From DYFC01 sp041658585 (lineage in GTDB: Bacteria; Nitrospirota; Thermodesulfovibrionia; Thermodesulfovibrionales; SM23-35), in the NCBI GenBank assembly GCA_041658585.1, contig JBAZZX010000005.1:35045-99044 (forward strand): a DNA stretch of 64,000 bases, written 5' to 3'. The notes under the pieces were generated by a model. That model was not told the DNA's origin. It made no database searches and saw nothing but the letters and a program-made list of their open reading frames with translations. A program made the position numbers and the translations under genes. Of this stretch, positions 59,227-64,000 are shown in pieces (within the stretch, counting starts at the first letter, position 1; the number at the start of each line of letters is the position of its first letter).

Positions 59227-60486
59227 TTAAGTGCCCATTTCCCAGCTTTCAAGGTAATTTTTCTGCTCCGCGGTCAGCAGGTCTATTTTTATGCCCATTG
59301 CCCTTAGCTTTAGAAGTGCAATCTTTCTGTCAATCTCCGCAGGAACGCTGTAGACTTCGTTTTGGAGCTTTTTATGGTTTTTGACAACAAACTCCGCGCA
59401 GAGGGCCTGGTTTGCAAAACTCATGTCCATAACTGAAGACGGATGCCCCTCTGCTGCCGCCAGATTGATAAGCCGTCCTTCTCCGAGGAGATATATCCTC
59501 CTCTTGTTTTTCAAAGTGAATTCCTCAACAAAATCTCTTATAATTCTCCTGCTCTTTGACATCTTTTTCAGTTCATCTATATCTATTTCAACATTAAAGT
59601 GTCCCGAGTTGGCGAGTATTGCCCCGTCTTTCATTACGGCAAAGCATTCTTTGGAAATGACGCTGATGTCGCCTGTTGCCGTGACGAATATGTCGCCGAT
59701 CTTTGACGCTTCCAGTATGGGCATTACCTCAAAACCATCCATGGTCGCCTCAAGGCCTCTTAACGGATCGGCTTCGGTAATAATGACCCTTGCGCCCATC
59801 CCTTTTGCCCTCATGGCAATTCCCTTGCCGCACCAGCCGTATCCACTCACAACAAAAACGGAACCGGCAATCAGTCTGTTCGTTGCCCTCATAATTCCGT
59901 CAATCGTGCTCTGCCCCGTGCCGTAACGGTTGTCAAAAAGATATTTTGTGTAGGCGTCGTTCACGGCTATGATCGGATATTTAAGCACGCCTTTTTCCGC
60001 CATGGCCCGCAGACGGATGACGCCGGTTGTTGTCTCTTCCGTACCGCCTATAATATTCCCCAGTAAATCCTTTTTTGCCTTATGGAGAGTGGAAACAAGG
60101 TCTGCTCCGTCATCCATTGTCATGTGGGGCTTTGCTGAAAGGATGTCATTGATATGATTGTAATACGTTTTATTGTCCTCGCCCTTTATAGCGAAAACGG
60201 ACATATTGGAGAATTTCACCAGAGAGGCTGCAACGTCGTCCTGCGTGCTTAGAGGATTGGATGCGCAGAGCGCTACTTCAGCTCCTCCGGCCTTCAGGGT
60301 TTCCATAAGGTTCGCCGTTTCAGTGGTGACGTGCAGACAGGCAGCCAGCTTGAAACCTTTTAAGGGTTTTTCCTTCCTGAACCTTTCCGTAATGTTCCTG
60401 AGAACGGGCATCTCCTGTTCGGCCCATTCAATGCGTAATTTCCCCTTTTTCGCCAAATTAATATCCTTGATATCATGTTTTACCAT
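59227..60486 (-). CDS. ahcY: S-adenosylhomocysteine hydrolase
   Basis: 419 residues, the shorter form found in archaea and thermophiles, lacking the ~40-residue insert of proteobacterial enzymes. Converts SAH to homocysteine and adenosine. ACLHVTTETANLMETL, NPLSTQDDVAASLV, VNDAYTKYLFDNRYGTGQS, the NAD site VSGYGWCGKGIAMRAKGMGARV and NSGHFNVEIDI are intact. 55 bp after metK on the same strand: the two form the methyl cycle. Confidence 0.96.
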   Translation of the reverse strand: MVKHDIKDINLAKKGKLRIEWAEQEMPVLRNITERFRKEKPLKGFKLAACLHVTTETANLMETLKAGGAEVALCASNPLSTQDDVAASLVKFSNMSVFAIKGEDNKTYYNHINDILSAKPHMTMDDGADLVSTLHKAKKDLLGNIIGGTEETTTGVIRLRAMAEKGVLKYPIIAVNDAYTKYLFDNRYGTGQSTIDGIMRATNRLIAGSVFVVSGYGWCGKGIAMRAKGMGARVIITEADPLRGLEATMDGFEVMPILEASKIGDIFVTATGDISVISKECFAVMKDGAILANSGHFNVEIDIDELKKMSKSRRIIRDFVEEFTLKNKRRIYLLGEGRLINLAAAEGHPSSVMDMSFANQALCAEFVVKNHKKLQNEVYSVPAEIDRKIALLKLRAMGIKIDLLTAEQKNYLESWEMGT

Positions 60487-60541
60487 TGTCTATTTTTTAT
60501 TCCTTTCATTTTTTCAGATTTGAATTTTATATCGCTAAGTT

Positions 60542-61693
60542 CTATAACCCTGCCTGTTTCCGCAGAGCTTCCGCCTTGTCCGTCTTCTCCCAGGTAAAAT
60601 CAGGATCAAGCCTGCCGAAATGTCCATAGGCCGCAGTCTTTTTGTAGATAGGCCTTCTGAGATCCAGAGTATCAATCATGCCTTGCGGGGTAAGATTAAA
60701 GTTTTCACGTATTATTTTCACGATATTTTCCTGGGGTATTTTCCCGGTCCCGTATGTCTCGGCAAGCACGGATACGGGCTCCGGCACTCCGATTGCATAA
60801 GCAATCTGCACCTGGACTCTCTCGGCAATTCCGGCGGCAACAATATTCTTTGCAACATACCGTGCCATATAGGAGCCGGACCGGTCTACCTTTGAAGGGT
60901 CTTTTCCCGAGAAGCAGCCCCCGCCGTGACTGCCGACCCCGCCGTAACTGTCGACTATGATCTTCCTGCCTGTAAGACCGGTATCTCCCATAGGCCCGCC
61001 TATTACAAAGCGGCCTGTCGGATTTACAAAGTATTTAATATGTTCCTCGTCTAAGAATTCAGAGGAGATAGTAGGCTTGATTACCTTTTCAATAACGTCT
61101 TCCTTTATCTCTTTAAGCGTAACATCGGGGCTATGCTGTGTTGAAACAACGATGCTGTCCACCCTGAACGGTTTTCCATCCCTGTATTCGATGGTAACCT
61201 GTGTCTTGCCGTCGGGCCTTAAGTAGCCGAGGATATCCTTCTTTCTAAGCTCAGCCAGTTTCATGGCGAGTTTATGGGCAAGGAGTATTGGGAGCGGCAT
61301 AAGCTCTTTTGTTTCATTACAGGCAAAGCCGAACATAAGCCCTTGGTCTCCTGCGCCTCCGATGTCCACGCCGAGAGCGATATCCGATGATTGGGCATGA
61401 ATCGAGGTTATTACCGAACAGGTCTCATAATCGAACCCATATTTTGCCCTCGTATAACCGATATCTCTTATAGTTTCCCTTACGATATCGGGGATCTCAA
61501 CATAGCAGGCCGTAGTTATTTCTCCTGCTACAAAGGCAAGTCCGGTAGTAACTAGCGTTTCACAGGCCACTCTGGCAAACGGATCTTTTGCGATAATAGA
61601 ATCAAGTATCGCGTCCGAGATTTGGTCTGATATTTTATCCGGATGTCCTTCAGTAACCGATTCCGAGGTAAAAAAATAGTTCTTTCCCATCAT
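60542..61693 (-). CDS. metK: S-adenosylmethionine synthetase
   Basis: 383 residues. Makes SAM from methionine and ATP. YFFTSESVTEGHPDKISDQISDAILD, GAGDQGLMFGFACNET, GRFVIGGPMGDTGLTGRKIIVDSYGG, GGGCFSGKDPSKVDRSGSYMARY are all present. GGGGG lies ahead of the ATG. Operon with ahcY. I looked for SAM-type riboswitches in the leader and saw none. Confidence 0.97.
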   Translation of the reverse strand: MMGKNYFFTSESVTEGHPDKISDQISDAILDSIIAKDPFARVACETLVTTGLAFVAGEITTACYVEIPDIVRETIRDIGYTRAKYGFDYETCSVITSIHAQSSDIALGVDIGGAGDQGLMFGFACNETKELMPLPILLAHKLAMKLAELRKKDILGYLRPDGKTQVTIEYRDGKPFRVDSIVVSTQHSPDVTLKEIKEDVIEKVIKPTISSEFLDEEHIKYFVNPTGRFVIGGPMGDTGLTGRKIIVDSYGGVGSHGGGCFSGKDPSKVDRSGSYMARYVAKNIVAAGIAERVQVQIAYAIGVPEPVSVLAETYGTGKIPQENIVKIIRENFNLTPQGMIDTLDLRRPIYKKTAAYGHFGRLDPDFTWEKTDKAEALRKQAGL

Positions 61694-61730
61694 ATTTCAC
61701 CCCCTAAGTATGTAGTGCGTTATTAAGTTA

Positions 61731-61759
61731 ATAATAATATTAACACAATTTATAAGCAA
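61731..61759 (-). promoter_or_regulatory. metK-ahcY promoter
   Basis: On the minus strand: TTGCTT (61759-61754), 17 bp, TATTAT (61736-61731). The metK ATG follows 38 bases after the -10, allowing a short leader. Confidence 0.5.
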
Positions 61760-61943
61760 ATTTATACGAAAATTCATGAACGGTTGCGAATGAAAAACGA
61801 GGATTAAGGTCCGGAAATGTTGAATGGATACTTTTTTAAGTCACTCAACATTTTATTTGTAAATTTATCTTATTGGTTTATGACGTTTTATGAGGTGTGT
61901 TGAATTTCTTACGCATTTACATGATAACCAAAGTAAGGTTTGT

Positions 61944-62114
61944 ATGATCAAAACATCCACAATATATGAAGACTTGTTCAAGAGCAATCTTACAAAAAGG
62001 GACCGCATCGATACAAAGGAACTGCTATCAACCATCAAAGACGACCCTTATTTTAAGACATCCAGAAAACACATTGGAGAAACTGAAAAAATCCTCGCAG
62101 GGAATTTTGTCTAA
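61944..62114 (+). CDS. Short hypothetical protein
   Basis: 56 residues from ATG after AAGG. MIKTSTIYEDLFKSNLTKRD and DTKELLSTIKDDPYFKTSRK are charged and helical. No family recognised; an antitoxin-like or truncated protein is possible. Surrounding gaps (61760-61943 and 62115-62331) show no gene; an ATGTTGA/TCAACAT hairpin lies near 61817-61851. Confidence 0.35.
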   Translation: MIKTSTIYEDLFKSNLTKRDRIDTKELLSTIKDDPYFKTSRKHIGETEKILAGNFV

Positions 62115-62331
62115 TAGTGGATGTCCCTCTAAGTCTCATTGCAAAAAGCCTCTCCGGTTTCTGCGTCTGCAATTTCAAGGATGTTAATCATGACCCAAAA
62201 GCCCCTGCACACACTATGCAGTCAACTTTTTACAAAACAGCGAAAAGGGCATTGATTAGATTCTGAAATCATTGTCCATAGTCAATTCTTATCTTATTGA
62301 TATATACGTCAGTTATGATGTATTATAATTA

Positions 62332-62721
62332 ATGAAAGACAAATGTCATGTCCTCTACTATGAGACATCAGATGGCATCTGTCCGGTTCAGGAATTCATC
62401 GATAGTCGCAAGGACAAGGACCAGGCAAAAATATTCAGCTGGCTGAGTCTTTTGGAGGAAAAGGGGCCTAATTTGCCAAGGCCTTATGCCGATATACTTA
62501 CAGAGGGAATTCATGAGCTTAGGGTGAAACTCACAGGAGATCAGGTGCGTATTCTATATTTCTTCTGCTATAAAGAGGGTATCATTCTTAGCCATGCGTT
62601 CATAAAACGAACCAATACTGTGCCTCAGGCCGAGTTGAAAAGGGCTCAGAAATGCAGGGCCGACTTCTTGAAGCGGTTTGATGAGAAGAAAATTAGGGAG
62701 GTTTTGGATGAGAAGTTTTAG
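62332..62721 (+). CDS. HigB/RelE-type toxin (phage Gp49-like)
   Basis: 129 residues. VLYYETSDGICPVQEFIDSR, FSWLSLLEEKGPNLPRPYAD, IHELRVKLTGDQVRILYFFC and HAFIKRTNTVPQAELKRAQ match the Gp49/HigB-like toxins that cleave mRNA at ribosomes. Overlaps the XRE antitoxin by 14 bases. A TATAAT lies only two bases before the ATG, so the real promoter is probably further left. Confidence 0.88.
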   Translation: MKDKCHVLYYETSDGICPVQEFIDSRKDKDQAKIFSWLSLLEEKGPNLPRPYADILTEGIHELRVKLTGDQVRILYFFCYKEGIILSHAFIKRTNTVPQAELKRAQKCRADFLKRFDEKKIREVLDEKF

Positions 62722-63013
62722 ACAACATCTGAAAGAGAAGATGAAGGACGTCCGTTTTAGAAAGCTTTACGACGAAGAAAAGCAGCTTGCTGAACTTGCT
62801 TTAAAGATTCTTGACACCAGAGAGCATCTTGGTCTCTCGCAGATTGAAGCTGCAAAGCGGGCTAAAGTTACGCAGCAGCAGCTTTCAAAAATCGAGAATG
62901 GTGTAAACTGTAACATAGCAACTTTCTTAAAGGTATGCAATGCTCTTGGTTTAAAGGTTGACCTCGAGTTTCATAAGTTGGCTGATTGGGGCCGAAAAGC
63001 AGCTCGGGCGTAA
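62708..63013 (+). CDS. HigA-type XRE antitoxin
   Basis: 101 residues from the ATG at 62708 after GGGAGG. N-terminal helix (RQHLKEKMKDVRFRKLYDEE), then an XRE HTH (LGLSQIEAAKRAKVTQQQLSKIENG, VCNALGLKVDLEF). Binds HigB and represses the operon. Toxin-first order is normal for higBA. Confidence 0.9.
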   Translation: MRSFRQHLKEKMKDVRFRKLYDEEKQLAELALKILDTREHLGLSQIEAAKRAKVTQQQLSKIENGVNCNIATFLKVCNALGLKVDLEFHKLADWGRKAARA

Positions 63014-63308
63014 CAATTACATAAATATGCTTGACTCTCCTTGTATACAGCTATTCGAGATAAAGGTGAACCGGTATTTGCTCCTTCCTCCTACGCGCGG
63101 GTAGTATCAGTCTAAGTGCTGTTGTTAAGTACTCTTAAAAATCAATAAGGACAAATTTTCCTATGTTATACCAATTTGGCATTTCATGGTAATAAGGAGT
63201 AAAAGTCAAGTAAGCTTTCATCAGACACCTTGATTTTTATAATAACTTTCTATTTCAACTCATTCCCTAATATGCTATATTCTTTCAAGAACCAGGAAAA
63301 AACCAACT
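63014..63308. other. 295-bp gap without genes
   Basis: AT-rich. No reading frame with a ribosome site, no strong inverted repeat. It ends in the promoter at 63309. Confidence 0.5.
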
Positions 63309-63317
63309 TGGTATAAT
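63309..63317 (+). promoter_or_regulatory. Extended -10 promoter
   Basis: TGGTATAAT (TG-N-TATAAT). The ATG of the next gene is seven bases after it, so the transcript should be leaderless. The -35 is poor, as extended -10 promoters allow. Confidence 0.55.
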
Positions 63318-63324
63318 TATTGTC

Positions 63325-63582
63325 ATGAAAACTAAAAAAAGAAAAGCACAGGAAGAATTACGCCCGGAATACGATTTTGACTATTCAAAGGCTATTCGTG
63401 GAAAGTATTACAAACGCATTTTAACCGAAGGCGCTAACGTTGTCATGCTTGAGCCTGATGTGGCCAAGGCATTTGTGGATTCAGCCGCAGTAAATGATGC
63501 ACTACGATCTTTACTTGTTTTGACGAAAACGACGCAACGCCTGACAAAAAAATCCAGAGGACGCGGAGTAACCGCTTTTTGA
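63325..63582 (+). CDS. BrnA-like orphan antitoxin
   Basis: 85 residues. After a basic start it has EYDFDYSKAIRGKYYKRILTEG, the same opening as the BrnA-like protein at 3463, then LEPDVAKAFVDSAAVNDALR, an RHH-like dimerisation part, and a basic tail. No toxin gene lies next to it. Appears leaderless. Probably an orphan antitoxin or a regulator derived from one. Confidence 0.65.
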   Translation: MKTKKRKAQEELRPEYDFDYSKAIRGKYYKRILTEGANVVMLEPDVAKAFVDSAAVNDALRSLLVLTKTTQRLTKKSRGRGVTAF

Positions 63583-63613
63583 TTTTCGCAATGCCGGTTG
63601 CCCGCGCCAGTGA

Positions 63614-63634
63614 CCTCAGGCGGATTCGCCGAGG
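63614..63634. repeat. 21-bp palindromic repeat, second copy
   Basis: Identical to 45781-45801 (CCTCAGGCGG...CGCCGAGG). Stand-alone here, which supports its being an independent unit that inserted in MITE-2 copy B. Confidence 0.6.
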
Positions 63635-63661
63635 CGAAAGAGTGGGGGTATTTGATAATAA

Positions 63662-63826
63662 TTAAATTTCTTTGACTATCTTTTCAATCGCCCTTGCAAT
63701 ACCCGATGTTGAGACACCTGTATGACGAGCTATTTCGGCTGCGGATAATCCAAGTTCTTCTCTGCTGCGATATGCAATCTTTGCACGTATTCCGTTCACT
63801 ATTCCCCTGCGGCTTTCTGTAGCACG
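63662..63826 (-). pseudogene. RAYT transposase C-terminal remnant
   Basis: On the minus strand: SRRGIVNGIRAKIAYRSREE, LGLSAAEIARHTGVSTSGIA, IEKIVKEI to TAA. It matches the last ~50 residues of the transposase at 1911-2888 (RARIAYRSRDELGLSAAEIA). A TGA precedes the conserved part and the rest of the gene is absent. Perhaps cut by the IS110 element to its right. Confidence 0.8.
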
Positions 63827-63888
63827 TCATTAATTTCAGCCATCCCCAATATGTCTGTCAAGGTTATTCATTGTTAGACATAATGTAT

Positions 63889-63970
63889 TAACCTGTCCAA
63901 CCTTAAGCGACGTGGGTTAAGCTTAAGGACGAGCCTTCGGCTCAGAGCCACAATTAAGGAGGACAGGTTA
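63889..63970 (+). ncRNA. Structured leader of the IS110 transposase (possible bridge-RNA region)
   Basis: A closing stem TAACCTGTCC (63889-63898) with GGACAGGTTA (63961-63970), perfect over 10 bp, encloses two hairpins: CCTTAAG/CTTAAGG (63901-63907 with 63922-63928) and GAGCC-TTC-GGCTC (63931-63943). The closing stem covers the last GG of the AAGGAGG ribosome site and the A of the start codon. IS110 elements encode a bridge RNA from a non-coding end; this could be part of it or a translational switch. Fold inferred by eye. Confidence 0.5.
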
Positions 63971-64000
63971 TGAATAAGTATATCAAATATGTAGGGATGG
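63970..64000 (+). CDS. IS110-family transposase, 5' end only
   Basis: The first ten codons, MNKYIKYVGM, match the usual start of IS110-family DEDD transposases (KYVGMDVHK follows in relatives). AAGGAGG lies at 63956-63962. The gene runs off the window. The element's left end is not clear; it may lie between 63827 and 63889, where the RAYT remnant stops. Confidence 0.6.
   Translation, partial: MNKYIKYVGM

Noticed and set aside
61694..61890. SAM or SAH riboswitch before metK-ahcY
   Set aside because: The leader is AT-rich and short and shows no junction or pseudoknot motifs of the known SAM or SAH classes.

Overview
The window reads as chromosomal DNA of a Gram-negative, deep-branching bacterium. 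It has BamD, several lipoproteins, a porin-like barrel protein, a PilT ATPase, many two-component kinases, a cobA-hemD fusion, a stand-alone precorrin-2 dehydrogenase, a short AdoHcyase and an AAA_32-type Lon-like protease. That mix, with moderate GC, suggests Nitrospirota (Thermodesulfovibrionia-like) or a related lineage. This is an inference from gene content and protein style; no rRNA is present.

Left accessory region (1-6.4 kb). The most interesting part. A 193-bp direct repeat occurs at 5-197 and 2942-3134. Each copy holds the last ~33 codons of an integron integrase on the minus strand, then ~57 bp. The copies stop being alike exactly at a GTT triplet, as two attI sites with different first cassettes would. 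To the right, on the plus strand, lie cassette-like genes: a membrane-anchored HTH protein, a lipoprotein and a REP-type (RAYT) transposase after copy 1; BrnT/BrnA, a broken antitoxin/toxin pair, HicB/HicA (HicA has a nonsense codon) and VapBC after copy 2. A well-formed attC with two extrahelical bases follows BrnTA, and a degenerate one follows HicBA. I read this as two decayed integrons in tandem, stocked with toxin-antitoxin cassettes.

Core region (6.4-33 kb). DNA repair (AlkD-like), a radical SAM protein and a Lon-like protease precede a signalling cluster: a histidine kinase plus NtrC-type regulator, then a pair of single-domain receivers behind a sigma54 promoter with NtrC-like enhancer sites, a four-helix-bundle protein, and on the minus strand a GGDEF response regulator with a hybrid kinase. 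Next, on the minus strand, are rhlE, maf, a large Cys-rich kinase, a BaiN-like flavoprotein, ftsH, rph, murI, a GerMN lipoprotein-like protein, an amidase and an OsmC-like gene with an apparent ATA start. Then come a Met8-type siroheme enzyme, bamD and mscL, followed on the plus strand by a DUF4388 (PATAN) protein and pilT.

Second accessory patch (33-38 kb). PIN/AbrB module, a class II Fic protein with 24-bp direct repeats upstream, HicA with an unusual MerR-HicB fusion antitoxin, and tRNA-Thr(CGU).

Envelope and metabolism (38-53.6 kb). Coiled-coil outer-membrane barrel protein, Lys/Ala-rich DUF4912 protein, polA, a YkgJ-type Cys protein, a LOG-family protein, cobA-hemD, a lipid-linked sugar cluster (PAP2-GT39 fusion, GT2, UPF0104 flippase-like), sixA and a beta-CASP RNase. 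Three families of short inverted-repeat elements (here MITE-1, -2, -3) sit in the gaps, sometimes nested and sometimes supplying start- or stop-codon context.

Right end (53.6-64 kb). An AT-rich island with a TPR/OGT-like glycosyltransferase split by one TAA, two unknown genes and a ParE-type TA pair; then ccdA, a MoaB/MogA protein, ahcY and metK; then HigBA-like and BrnA-like genes, the tail of a second RAYT transposase, and the start of an IS110-family transposase behind a strongly structured leader.
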